A stretch of 64,000 nucleotides of DNA from Paguma larvata (Eukaryota > Chordata > Mammalia > Carnivora > Viverridae), in NCBI GenBank assembly GCA_030068075.1, contig CM057826.1, forward strand, positions 53,339,116-53,403,115, read 5' to 3'. The translations under genes and the position numbers were made by a program. Under the pieces are notes generated by a model. The model had not been told where the DNA came from, searched no databases, and was given only the letters and a program-made list of their open reading frames with translations. The number at the start of each line of letters is the position of its first letter. Within the stretch, counting starts at the first letter, position 1. Below are positions 44,170 through 56,564 of the stretch, in pieces.

Positions 44170-44610
44170 GGTGTTTTGGTTATATATAGCCAGGTAACAA
44201 TCAACTCGAAACAAACTAGCTTAAAACAATAATATTTGTATTATATGTAACAACTTTCCAGGTCGGAACTTGGTCACCACTTGTGCTCTGCAGAGTGTTG
44301 ACCGTGGTCACTAATTCACCTGGTTTTAGAGAGCAGCTGAGGTAGCTGAAAAATCCAAGAAGGTTTCATATTCTTGTCTAACACCTCATTTCTACCCCAA
44401 GTAGCTCTTTCAAATGGCTAGCTTGGAATTTCACACAGAATTGCGTATTCATTGTTATTACTTCTACAGAATAAATATGGAATGCTGCTGTGTTTCTTTA
44501 AATCTAACTTGAAACTGCAATAGGATCACTTCCACTGCATTTTACTGGTAATAAGACCAGTCTGTTTCAAGGGAAGGAATAGAATATCTCTAGTTTTTGA
44601 TAGTCAGAAT
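44170..44610. repeat. Old MER-type interspersed repeat, uncertain
   Basis: AACTAGCTTAAAACAATAAT, TTGACCGTGGTCACTAATTC, GATCACTTCCACTGCATTTT and CAGTCTGTTTCAAGGGAAGG match the general order of a common old mammalian repeat beginning with GGCTTAAAACAACAA-like text. Name not resolved. Confidence 0.5.
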
Positions 44611-44639
44611 TGGTGTCACACATACCATATGCTCAATTT

Positions 44640-44810
44640 TATATTTCTGATGTATATTCATTTACATGGAGACATCATTATCCTCATTTCGAATATGGGG
44701 AAACTAAAATTTACAGGGAGAAGACACTTGCCCAGTGTGTCTCAACTTTTAAATGACAAGACCTGGATATAAATCAGGTTCTACTTGTCTCTTTGTCTCT
44801 GAGCCTACAT
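44640..44810 (-). mobile_element. MIR, minus strand
   Basis: CATCATTATCCTCATTTCGA, ATATGGGGAAACTAAAATTT, GACACTTGCCCAGTGTGTCT and CCTGGATATAAATCAGGTTC follow the reverse MIR order. Confidence 0.78.
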
Positions 44811-45129
44811 TCCTCATTACTATCTTAATCTGCCTACAGAAAGAAAGCAAAACAAAACAAAACATTGTTCACAGTTTTTATTTCTAGAATTAAAAAAAAA
44901 ATAACAAACTCCAAAGTTGCCTTAGAGGCTGCATTACATATATTTGAAACCAGGGGCATAGTTAATATTCATGTTGTAGTCACAGATACTCACTTTACAT
45001 AGTGGATTCAGGACATAGCTACCGTATGTCTATAGCCTGGGAAACAATTATTAATTAATTTAGGCCTTTGAATAATAAATTTTGTTGTGGTACATTTGTT
45101 AGATGGATAGAAGGTCATAGGAAGCCATA

Positions 45130-45438
45130 TTTATCCTAAATGTGATTATGTCACTTCCTGCTTAAATCATGTATAGGCTAACTTAGAAATATGACTAAAC
45201 TAGTCATGGTACAGTAATCTTACCGTAGTCTCCAAAACATGCCAACCCCATTTCCACCACAGAGGTTTTGCAGTTGCTTCTGCTGCTGCCGCTACCTGAA
45301 ACTCTCTTCTCTCATAACCTAGTATCACTGAGTCATCTCATCCTTGCGATATATGCTTAAATGTCAGTTTCTCAGGAAACTTTCCCGACTGCTCCCTCAA
45401 TAATAGAGTGCTTGCCAGGGTTTGTCCCCTCTGTCAAG

Positions 45439-45472
<34 letters not shown>

Positions 45473-45645
45473 ATCTGGATTCCTTATTTGAAATTATATT
45501 TATGTGGTTGATATTTCTTGTCTGTTTTCCTCACTATAGCATAATCTTCATGACAGAAAGTAAATGTTTTATTTTTTCACTATTTTATAACTAGAAATAG
45601 ATCAGTACCTAACACTCAGTAGGTGTTTATTAAATTGTAACTGAG
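45130..45645 (+). mobile_element. LINE L2 3' region, plus strand
   Basis: About 500 bases. ATTATGTCACTTCCTGCTTA, AATGTCAGTTTCTCAGGAAA, CTTTCCCGACTGCTCCCTCA, TCTTGTCTGTTTTCCTCACT, CAGTACCTAACACTCAGTAG and GTGTTTATTAAATTGTAACT keep the L2 order. A (TA)n run at 45440-45470 has grown inside it. Ancient and immobile. Confidence 0.8.
45440..45470. repeat. (TA)n microsatellite
   Basis: A 31-base TA run inside the L2 copy. Confidence 0.97.
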
Positions 45646-46899
45646 TAGATGGATGGATAGCTCATCATATTTTCTAAGTCTCCACCATGTGACTGACTGC
45701 TCAAGTCCATGCTTTTGTTGTTAGGTACATCACATTAAACTCACAGAATACTTTAAGTGTATCTTCCTTACTGCCCTTGCCTCATTTTCCTATGTGTTGC
45801 TTTACTTATTTGTCTCTTGTAGAAGACCGAGATCAGTGTCACTGTCTCACTTGTGTCCCTATTCTTAATATCTCACAGATTGTATGATTTTTCTTTTTTT
45901 TTTTTTTGTACTCAAGAAGTGTTTGTCGGGTGAACATAGAATAACCTCTCCCTCCATTAAAAAAAATAAAAGTTACACTACTCAGTTTAATCTATGGCTA
46001 GCACAATGCAATAGTTTAACATCAAATTGGCATTTTCATTTTAAAATATTTTACAGTTATCCAGAAGGTTGTATGTTGGGAAGATCAGCTGAAAATGACA
46101 TTGTATCTTGAATCCATGTAATTTAATGAGGAAGATATGTTATCTAATTAAATTTCTAAAGAGTTTCTACTATTTCAATGGCTAGTTTATATAATTCAGA
46201 GAAATATAGCCTTCAAACTGAAAAGTCATTTGCAAGGCACAGTCACCATTTTGGACATAAAATAATCCTCTGCTCAACTAAAATTGCTTTGTAGACCTTA
46301 GAAGCTCACTTCTACATTGTCAGTTTAAATGGCCCGGTCTGTAAAATGGAAGTGATGTGTGTAATGGGTCAATGGCTGAATAATGGTCGTTTTTTAGAGT
46401 AAAATGTCCTGAGTGGGCTTATAGTATCTGCACACCTAAGGGACTTTGTCTGTCCTTTTCATCATGACTTTTCATGTGATAAATGGATAAAAGGAATCTG
46501 AGGTTCATATGTCCCCTCCAGCCTCCAGGCAAAATAAATCAGCTTTCAAGAAAAAAGACACAAATATTTAAATGTTGAAATCTTTATCTACCTTTCCTTT
46601 GACCCAGTTTTGTCTCTTTCAGTGAGACGATGGATACATAGACTGATGCAAGCCCCATTCTGTCCCTCTAGCAGATTTTACAGAGCTCTTCTTTGTGTTG
46701 TTGTTTATTATTTTTTTTTCTTTCTAGTTTTTCCCCCACGAAGGAATACATGAACTAATTTGCCAATGCCAAAATTCTGTGAATCCAAATTTTCTGCCTC
46801 CCAGGAAATCACCGACCAATTTATTTGTGTTTTTTTCTGCATTTGATTTTTTTTTAAACCTGGAAAGCAGGAATTTCATATGGATAAAAGAATTCCCAG
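45646..46899. other. Unique non-coding stretch
   Basis: No gene or repeat recognised. Short T-runs near 45893 and 46710. Confidence 0.4.
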
Positions 46900-47260
46900 G
46901 AATAATTTGAGAATTAGTGCTAAATTAATATATATCAGCAAAGGAGATGAAAAAATACAATGAATCTGAAGATTTAAATACTTAACGCTAAATCAGATTA
47001 TTAAAGATTTATAATGACATTTAATGACTGAAATTTTATGTGACGGTATATTTCCAGAAAAAATTTCCAATACCAGTAAGGCCGTTGCTCATGGTAAACA
47101 CTAAATTGGTTTCCAGAAGCTTAAAAAGTCTGACTATAATTAGGCTTTGAAACCTGTTCCAGAAACCCAGATGAGCACCAGAAGCCGACTCTTAAAAAGC
47201 TTTAATTACTGTGAAAATAGTTGAAGAATTCAAACGTCAAAGTCTATTGTCCTATAAGTA
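46900..47260. promoter_or_regulatory. Unique block with homeodomain-like sites
   Basis: No repeat visible. It contains TAATTAGGCTTT, CTTTAATTACTG and CTAAATTAATAT, all TAAT-core homeodomain-type sites, plus CAGATTATTAAAGATTTATA. Such cores are common in AT-rich DNA; listed only as a weak candidate for conservation testing. Confidence 0.15.
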
Positions 47261-49189
47261 GTGTTAGTCTATTATCATAACATATAGTTTGGTAAATAAC
47301 GGCATGGCCAAGCTTTGCAAATAGTGAAAAAAATATTTAAAGTATTTCTCTATTTAGCAAAGTAGACATTGTCAGTTTTCTGGTGCTGTGAGTTTGTTTC
47401 AACTCTACTAAGCATCAACTAGATTGCATTCTCATGTTGGAGGCTAGAATGCATCACTGTGTGAATTGAAATGCATTACTCTGTGAATTGGAATGAATTA
47501 GGCACACTCTATTGCCCTTCTCTCCTGTCATATTTCTGCTGTTCTAAGAATGATTTCTATAGGAGTTTACTATCAGATCCAGGACAACACTTTATAAACA
47601 AAATTTAATGGAAGCTTTCATCTGTTAAATTTCATTACAACTCATATTAGCTCCTTTTTGCACTGTAAACATGCTTATTCTGTAAGGTACAGTTGTATTG
47701 TCCACAATTGTCTAGACAAGGCATTTGTTTAACTACCTCAGGAAGAAAGGGAGGAAAAGTTTTGCATTAAATACTTATCATCATCAATGCTTTTAGTATC
47801 AAAATCAAATAAGAATATTTTTTTTCTTTTTTTAAACATGATAATTCAATTCAGAGAAAAAAAAAAACTTCAATTTGATCAGGGTAATAATAATCCCAAA
47901 TTCCCTAGGACCAATATTGAAGCTTTATATTGGTAATTAAAGTTTAGATATTTAGATTTGGGGAGTGAGGATATTTGAAGGAGCTGATGGAGATGCTTTT
48001 CTCTTATCTAATACATTTCAAAAATTAGCTGTATGTTCTTATACCAAAATAGCTTTTAGATTGGTCAATGCTCTTAATAATTCACCCTCAGCTTTGACAA
48101 GGTGACAATGTTACCTCATTTGGTACAGGCATTTAAACTTTAGTATGGGTAATGCATTGGGAAAGTCAGAATATCAAAATCATGATTTTCTCTGTTCTAA
48201 TTCTGTGAAAACTGAATTCACATACAGAGATAGCATGGGTCTCGTTTCAATCCTTTACATTTCATGTGTTCACTGTTTTAACTTCATGATCTGAGAGACT
48301 ACTAGCATGCTGTGTGTGAATGTGTGTGAGTGTGAGTGTCTGTGGGTACACACATACATTAAAGATGAAGGTGTTTAATTTGACAGCATATCCTAGCAAC
48401 ATTTCTAACATTGGCTTTGGTTTTCTTCGTGATTCTGTCCAGAGCTCCATAGTGTTTTTATGCTCATGGATTTTTCATTTTGCTCAAATAAGTCATTGAT
48501 CACTAAGTTCAACTCTTTTCTCAATTACTATAGCATACCGGGTGTCACGTCTTAGCAGGGGGAGGCCTCTGTGCTGATGCTGAAAATCATTGCTTGACAA
48601 CAACTTACTTAACATGTAATTCAATAAATATACAAAGTACACAGGAAAATTGACAATCTACTTGTTCAAAGATAGCAATAATGCAGCATTAATATGTGTA
48701 TTTTTTGTTTGAACACATGTAGTAATGTTTGTTACTTTGATATCTAACTAGGGATAAATAAACAGCACTATCAATCCCATTTTAAAGGTGAGGTAGCTAG
48801 AGCTAATTTGAATATTTTGTTTATATATGAAATCATATTAATAATAAAGAACCATATTACCTGTAGCACTGAGTGCCTATAGCAATGTTTATATTAATAA
48901 AGTCTCAGTAAGACTGAATTAGGAAATATACTGTTTCTTGTTTGGCCTTTTAATATTCATCTACTATATTTACTAAATCTTTGTCCATATTCTATTTTTG
49001 ATATTAAGTTACTGAATTCACATATATGTTAATTCAAGTTATATTTAGGAGGTCATGCATTTATATATCTGGGGTTCTTTTACCATAATCAAAAGTTTTC
49101 TATCATAAATGCTCTTGAAATTAATGGGATCTACCTTTTGATGTGTTTTTGAAAATTTCTGGCCCTCGTGAAAATAATGAAATCATTTA
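47261..49189. other. Unique stretch with small tandem and GT-rich repeats
   Basis: A 22-base imperfect tandem duplication lies at 47448-47491 and a GTGTGAGTGTGAGTGTC run at about 48310-48345. No gene recognised. Confidence 0.45.
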
Positions 49190-49390
49190 CTTCTATATAT
49201 CTGACACTTAATTGCTATATTAACTCAAAAGATTTCTTTAAATTTTTGGGGCTCTCATTTTCTTAATTTATAAATTGGAATTGTTATTTTACAAATTTTT
49301 CATGAACACTGATTATATTATATTATTAAAACAAAAAGCAGGCATCACAGTATCAGGAACACAACAGGTACTCATGAAATGTCTACTCAT
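49190..49390 (+). mobile_element. MIR, plus strand
   Basis: TTTTTGGGGCTCTCATTTTC, TTAATTTATAAATTGGAATT, GCAGGCATCACAGTATCAGG and CAACAGGTACTCATGAAATG follow the MIR order; heavily diverged. Confidence 0.6.
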
Positions 49391-50905
49391 TTTCTTTCAT
49401 CCCATCCTGTCCGATGCCTGGGATTCACTTATTTCATCCTACTTCCTAACTACTTAGGCTGATTGGTGGTTGTATCTGTAAACTGCATTGTAGATGGTGG
49501 CTTGGCCATAGTGATTATTGGAATGCAGGAATGTTGCTTGACCTGACTTACGACATTAGTCCATTTGCTCTTTGGGGCTGCTTATTGGAAAAAAAAAAAT
49601 GTCTTTCAAGTACAAGAACATCCACTAATTTTTTTAAGCAACCCCTTTATTCTCATTCAGTGGACCCTGCGAGATTTAATAACAGGAGATAACAAATTCA
49701 TTCTTGCTCTGCCTGTTCCTACACTCACAGTACTTGTGTCATGTATTTTGATATATTTTGTGTTCGTTCACTTAATGTCAACTACATCAGATCTATGTAC
49801 CCTTGATTAAAGTTCTTAGCATTCTCATGTGTGTTACTTTTTTTGTATATATCTATATAGAGCCCTTTTAATACTTTTCATAATGAGAAATGAAATTGCA
49901 TATAAATTCACACATGTGAACAGTTATATTTTAAATCATGACAGAATGTCTCCAGTTTTGATTTTTCATGGAAGCATGAACAAGACACTATGGTAACAGA
50001 ATTGGGGAAATTCTCTCTCTGTTTGGAGAGCTGGAAAACCACAGAAGTTTTGCTGCATCTTGACACATGGGCAATGGATTAAATAGATAGACAAGAAGAA
50101 AATAATATCCACCACTAAAAAATGTAAAACAAAAAGAAATAACATAGGCAAGAATATAAAAGAACACCGAGTGCTTGGGGGAAGGTACCGAATGTGTTAT
50201 GGCTGTCACAGCAAGCTCTCCAGTGGTTATTTACTCAGTTTTAATAACTTCTGGATATTTCCAGGAGAGCAATTTGAAAATCACCATGTCTTTAATGTAT
50301 CAAATGCATTAAAATCGTTAATCTTAGATAAACAAATGTGAATGTGTAGCACACAAATGGCAATCCTCTGAATTTCTTTTACTTGATTTACTATAATACA
50401 TCCTACTTACTGCGTTGAAGATTATGTACAAATTACTACAATTATATCCAAACTATGTTCAAGTAAGAAACTAAAGGATAATGACTATTTACTTCTCACC
50501 ATCAATATCAGCCTCTTGCTTATTTCAGATTATGTTAGCATGATGTGAAAATAAAGGCTTATCTTACTCTGCCTTTTCAAAATATTTTTACAAATGCTAA
50601 TGGCATAATAATAATAATAATAGTAGTAGTAATAAATACCAAGATGTCCATGTTATAATGTGTTGTTCAATATGCATGGCCTTTATTGCAGTGGGAATCT
50701 GATTCTCCCTTTCTCAAAACATAACAAATAAAATGGAGTTTTCATGATCTAGAAGAGAGAGCATATTTTAGATTTGAAGAAAGAGAAGATCCTCTCTTAT
50801 ACTATAATAGAAAGAAAGGGAGAATGGTGAAAAATTATGAATGCCTCAATGTAGCAGTTTGGATCAACTTTACAATAATTTTTTCAGAGCTAAGCATACA
50901 CAGAT
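49391..50905. other. Unique stretch with (AAT)n
   Basis: An (ATA/TAG)n trinucleotide run lies at about 50605-50632. Nothing else recognised; overlapping minus frames at 49966-50209 are mutual shadows without motif. Confidence 0.4.
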
Positions 50906-50906
50906 C

Positions 50907-50910
<4 letters not shown>

Positions 50911-50953
<43 letters not shown>
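50911..50953 (+). repeat. (CT)n microsatellite
   Basis: 43 bases of perfect CT, in a slightly longer pyrimidine run (50906-50954). Poly-Ser/Leu frames across it are repeat translations. Confidence 0.97.
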
Positions 50954-50956
<3 letters not shown>

Positions 50957-51425
50957 CTCCCTCTTCATTTCTCCCTCTGATACTCTCCTACTTTCTATGT
51001 CTTGTTCTCTCTCTCACATCTACACACATTAATTTTAGAAAAAAAGCAGTTATACTAACCGTTGTTGAGGTTCCATATTATGAGACACATCAGCCCGTGC
51101 TTTATTACTGAAGTATGATATTCCCGAAAGGAAAGGCAAATTTGAAAATGCTTTTGAAAGGGTCTCTGTTTGAATCAATTTCGACATAATTCCAATGATA
51201 ATATCTCAGAAGAATAAGTGGAGATTTGTGGTGATCATTGTGCTGGTTATCTATTAAGGTAGAGTGTGCTTTTCACACAGTTGTGTAGTTAGGAGAGAAC
51301 ATCAGATTCCTTTCCAGTGAGAGATTTCCAGCACGTTAATCATAACATTTCAAAGGTAGTGAGCAAACGCATCTGTATCTTAATATGAATCTAGATTTAA
51401 ACAATAAAACCAGCAAGTAAATAAA

Positions 51426-51458
51426 TACATACATACATACATACATACATACATACAT
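51426..51458 (+). repeat. (ACAT)n microsatellite
   Basis: About eight ACAT units, directly after an ATAAATAAAT stretch. Confidence 0.95.
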
Positions 51459-52467
51459 GCATAAGTAAATTTGAGAAACTCTGCCCGGTTCTGTGTCTCC
51501 ACCTTTCATAGGTTTTCTTAAGAGGACATCTCAAAAGACTTCAGTTATTCTACCCGAAACCCTGCTTTAGATCATTTGTGTCCCCCACCCCCAGTATTGG
51601 AAATTGTGCACGGCTGAGTTTATGTCCCTCTTTAAGGCGCTCACATTACCCTCTACCTGTCATACATGATTTTTAGGATCTTCATAAAATGGCCCTTACA
51701 GCATATTTTTAGATGCACAGTAACACTGGGACACCACATTATTTTCATACAATTTTCATGTTCTAATATGAATCTGCAGTTCTCCCAGAAATGAAGCCAG
51801 ATGTAATATGAGATGTGAAAATATTGAAGGGCCAATGTTTAGTTACATTCTGCATCATGGTATCTTCCAAACTGTAACAATTTTTTTTTTATTGGAGTTG
51901 CTTTATTCTAATACCTACCCACAACCATCCAAACTTGCTCTTGATTTCAGTCAGAGAAAAGGCTCAAATGAGGGCAAGATTTGCTGTCTGGTTTTATAAA
52001 TACAAATGTGAGCTACAAAGTTGTACCTTCCTCCGCAGCAATAGTACCACTACTCCTCTGATGAATAAAGTGTAATGTAGAGGGCATTGTGATGGATTGA
52101 GATTATAAAAAAGACCCACACTAGTTAGGTTTATGACTTTATATGAATGTCATGAAATTTTGGACAGATAGCAGTACTTCCACACTGCCATAAGTCTCCT
52201 TAGCTAATCGAAGATATAAATAGGAAACTATTTCTATGAAAATGTACTTTTTTACGGTTAAACGAGACTTCCTCTTGTCATAAGATTGTGTAGCTATAGA
52301 ACAAATAAAAGGAAATACTACTTTACATAATGAGCAGTGAATTGATGAAACTTTTTACTTTCAGAGGTTGGCAGAGGCTCACACAATAACGATTCAAACA
52401 GGGGCTAAAGTAACACATGATTAATGGATCCATATTAGCCTATTAAACTTGTCATTTATCTTGGTTG
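51459..52467. other. Unique non-coding stretch
   Basis: Nothing recognised. Confidence 0.4.
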
Positions 52468-52546
52468 TTCCTTCCTTCCTTCCTTCCTTCCTTCCTTCCT
52501 TCCTTCCTTCCTTCCTTCCTTCCTTCCTTCCTTCCTTCCTTCCTTT
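52468..52546 (+). repeat. (TTCC)n microsatellite
   Basis: 79 bases of uninterrupted pyrimidine, almost perfect TTCC units. Confidence 0.97.
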
Positions 52547-52847
52547 ACCTTCTATCATGGAATTAACTTCAAAGGAGCACTATCTCCTTCAGAAGTGATG
52601 GTTTAAAGAGAACTACCTGAGCCATTGCTTGGTTATAGTTTGGAAATTAGTTTTCCTGGAAGCATGAAGTTTCACTGTAGTTTTATATCACCAAGATGGC
52701 CATTTTCTCCCATACAACATAACCGCCAAAATTTCCAAGGTATTCCTGGACAGCCTGAATGTTTAGGTTAACATCCCAATATAGAACAGGACTTCAATAA
52801 TGACTGCATCGGCCTCCCTCAAGCTTCTTTAATGTACATGATCATAT

Positions 52848-53013
52848 TTATTCAATAGTATCAGCATCATCTGGGAACTTGTTAGAAATGTAGGTTCTTA
52901 GGCCCTACCCCGCATTTACTGAAGTATAAACTCTGGGGGCGGGGCCCAGTTGTCTGGGTTTCAATAAGTCCTTCAGGTAATTCCTGGATGCCCATTAAAA
53001 TGAGAACCACTAG
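52848..53013 (+). mobile_element. MER3-like hAT-Charlie element, plus strand
   Basis: The best-preserved copy of the family in this window: TATCAGCATCATCTGGGAAC, TTGTTAGAAATGTAGGTTCT, CTCTGGGGGCGGGGCCCAG, AATAAGTCCTTCAGGTAATT and TGAGAACCACTAGTG. Confidence 0.82.
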
Positions 53014-53565
53014 TGAAAGAAAAAGTAAAATGAAATGAAATGAAATGAAACAAAAGAAAACAAAATAAGAAAATCATATTACTCTGACAGAAAGTATGTT
53101 GCTTAATTTGGCTACAAGTGAATGATCATGGAGCTTAAAAGTTATGCACATTGGGAAGTGTTGTTGCTTTTAGATTAGGATATATCAGGAAATTATTCTT
53201 TCTATCAAAAAGGTAGACTTATATGAAAGCTCTTCCCATGTTGGCAACAAAAGGCATATTCGAGAAATATCATATTCAGAGAAGCTACCCCTAAGTTTTA
53301 GAGAAAGTGGAAAAGCAGCATCTGAGTTGGAACAGAAGAAACACTTGTGTTTTCAAGCAGGTTAGTGCCTGAGACTTTTAGAGCTGGAACAGACCCAATA
53401 ATTAAAGATTTAAACAAAGAGTTTTTGAAGACAAAATCACTGAAAAGCAAAAACAAAAACAACCAAAAAACAGAACCCCCTCCAAAACAAACCCTTGCAA
53501 TTAATATTGAAGTTTCTAATTTAAAAATAAAAATAAATTATCCCCTTTAGAACAGCATCACATCA

Positions 53566-53833
53566 TTTTTTTTAGTGTTTATTTGCTTATTTCAGAGAGA
53601 GAGAGAGAGATTATGAGCAGGGGAGGGGTAGAGAGAGAGGGAGACACAGAATCCAAAGCGTACTCCAGGCTCTGAGTTGTCAGCACTGAGCCGGAAACGG
53701 GGCTCAAACTCACAAACTGTAAGATCATGACCTGAGCCAAAGTCAGACCCTTAACAGACTGAGCCACTCAGGTGCCCCAGCAGTGACCTGAGCCAAAGTC
53801 AGACCCTTAACAGACTGAGCCACTCAGGTGCCC
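53566..53833 (-). mobile_element. CAN SINE, minus strand, with duplicated head
   Basis: T-run, TTTATTTGCTTATTTCAGAG, GAGACACAGAATCCAAAGCG, TGAGCCGGAAACGGGGCTC and head CTGAGCCACTCAGGTGCCCC. The final 56 bases are repeated once, exactly (53728-53783 and 53784-53838). Target copies CAGCATCACATCA (53553-53565) and CAGCATCACCTCA (53834-53846), one mismatch. Confidence 0.95.
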
Positions 53834-53846
53834 CAGCATCACCTCA

Positions 53847-54934
53847 GTATCTTTACTTAATATTGATTTTCAAAAACTCTGAAGGTGATAAGAATATATG
53901 TATGACAAAGCATATTATAATCTCAATTCTTCTATTACCCACTTCTTTCTCACTATAGAGTCTTCAGATCTTCAACTTTATTCTCAAAGACTTTCCTTCA
54001 ATGCCTAGCTCTCAGTTTTCTTCTTGCTTCTCCATTCTTTTGTGTGTAAATTGACTTTATCTCATTTCAGTAATAAAGAATTCTTCTTTAAGAGATATGA
54101 GGGCAAGTGTGGGCTAGCAATTGTAGCATTTTTCTTTGGGAAGCTAGGATAAAAGGATAAAAATGAAAGAATTGCCTTGCTAAGTACTTCTATTCCCTTC
54201 CAAATGGAACTATCTGGTTTCAGGCTGATTGAAGAGGATCAGGGAGCTAGGGAAATGAAAGAAGAGTTTCAAAATTCTTCTGCTTCAGTAACAATAGTTT
54301 CTTGGCCCACATTCAGTCAAAGATGTCACCAACTCTTATTTGAGTACCAACTGCAGGTTCATTCTAGAACAAACCCATGCCTTCTCTGTATCTTGTTCTA
54401 AGTGTATTTAAGTTTCTTATCTGTTTTGTATACACAATATTACTGTTATCCCACAGTGACATGCAGACATTATCAACTAATACTCTTGTCACATTTTTAA
54501 TAGTTCTGATTTAAGTGACCTATTCTGTTACTGTTACTAATAGCTATCTGTGCCTGGTGAACACCAACCAGCAATTGAAGTGAATAGCCTTGGGCCTGAA
54601 GTTGGAACTTCATGGTATCCTTATAAAATGATGCATTTAAACATGCCCGATTATAAAACAGAAAAGTGAAAAATAACCAATTAACCATGATTTTTCTCAA
54701 CATGGTATCCAGTTGTGTTGGATTTTTTCCACTGAATCAACATTTATTTTGGAAATTGGTAGTTGTGCAGTAAATCTGAAAATATTAACAATTCTTTATT
54801 CAGACAGGAAGAATCAGGACATTGTGTATATATAGCTGACATTTAAGAGTTCTTGCTCTTCGCAATGAATGCATTGCATATAATTATCTTCTTATTTCCT
54901 CAACATCATTATAAACATGTTTTATGCTTTGTAT
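53847..54934. other. Unique non-coding stretch
   Basis: Nothing recognised; frames up to 74 codons without motif. Confidence 0.4.
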
Positions 54935-55080
54935 TTATTCTTTCAAAAGATATTTTTTGACTGTAACCTATACCCCAGGCACTCATTTTGTTATGTGGAA
55001 TATAGAATGAAACAAACTCAACTCTTGCCTTCATGGAACCTACCTTTCAGTTGAAACTATGACTCAGAAAAAAGTCATAA
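54935..55080. repeat. Ancient interspersed repeat, class unknown
   Basis: TATACCCCAGGCACTCATTT, AATGAAACAAACTCAACTCT, TGCCTTCATGGAACCTACCT resemble the old repeat suspected at 36955-37170. Confidence 0.45.
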
Positions 55081-56564
55081 TATGTCCACGTTTACATACT
55101 TTGTAAGTGCTGTAAACAAATGCTCCCCCTCTGCATTACATAAGAACTTATTCTTTTAACCCTAATATTATATTCAGGACCCTGAGTCTGTGTGTCTCCA
55201 ATTACTCTTGTCTTCCTGATCACAGAGTAGGTATTTCAATTACTCATTAAAATCACAGATATGTACCCATTTCTTTACTCTGCCACATAAAGTCATCTCT
55301 GTGGACTTAAGACAAAAGAAGTAGAACTGGGTGTAATATAGTACTGCTAAGAGGTAGAGACAATATAATTTAAATAACCAGTACAGAAATATATGAGAAG
55401 TCAGTAGCTTTAAAAGCAATATGCTAGTGTTCCCTAAGATTAAAGAAAAAAAAAGTAATATACTAAAAATATAATCAAATTGTGTGCTTTATAGTAATAT
55501 AATAAGATATTGCTTCCTTGGAAAAATTTAACATAATATAAATAGTTTATAGTATCTAGTTGTTTTCAGACATTCATGAATATATTAACATTCAGGAAAG
55601 GGCTTATGATACCACATAAAATGTATTTTTCCCTTCTTATGAGCCACCTATTATCTTAAATGTCCCTTAAGATGAAGAATCAGCTAAATATGATATTGTG
55701 CTTATTCTTATGTCTGATTCCAAAGCAAACATTACATATAACAAGCATTCTGGTGATAAATTCTTAGTTGAAAGAGCATTCTTTTGGCATTATGCAAGTA
55801 GTTTATAATCTTCAATTCAATGAACATGCTGGGTTGCTCTATTTCATGTAAAGAGAATAATAGATTATAAGCTTAACTATTACCATTTCATATTTTATGG
55901 TCTCCCCAGCATACTTGGAGGCTCATTTTTCAGCATGACCTCGAGTGAGCACACATAAGTAAACAGAATCTTAAATTTGCTTAGAAAATAAGAGCAAAAA
56001 CATTTTGAATTAAATCTTGTTCAGCCAAAGTGGTTAGAGATGGAAATATGACAAACTCTCAAATGAACATGAAGAAGTATCATGGCATTATTATCATCCT
56101 TAACCCATCTCAGTGAACTTACAGTATATAAACTGTGTTTGAATATGTTTAGTGGCTTGCAGATGACAGTAACTCAGCATTGATCAGAGGTCAGAAAAAG
56201 AAAACAGTCACACTCACTCAAATTTAACTCAACTTACAAAAGAAATAGTGTTCATCCAAAATTTTAGAAAGAGGACTGGTATGTTTTCTTCATTTTTAGA
56301 AGTTAATGAATATTATAAATAGCAGGTGTGAATTCTCTATGCCTACACAGTATCATATATGAAAGTGAAAAGTTCCAAACAAAGGTATGATTAGCTATTC
56401 AGTTTTTATATAGAAAAAGCTGAAAATAATAGATGAGAGTATGTCACTTTCCTACATAGTACACTTAAGCTTTGGAAAATCGAGAGATGATTATTCCTAA
56501 TGAGAATAAACTATGGGGATGCACTTAGATATGACAAAGTAAGTAATACTAAATCAACACTCTT
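55081..56564. other. Unique AT-rich non-coding stretch
   Basis: Nothing recognised over about 1.5 kb. Confidence 0.4.

Noticed and set aside
51421..51460. Tandem array resembling CRISPR repeats
   Set aside because: All regular arrays here are simple microsatellites without unique spacers; this is a mammalian nuclear sequence.
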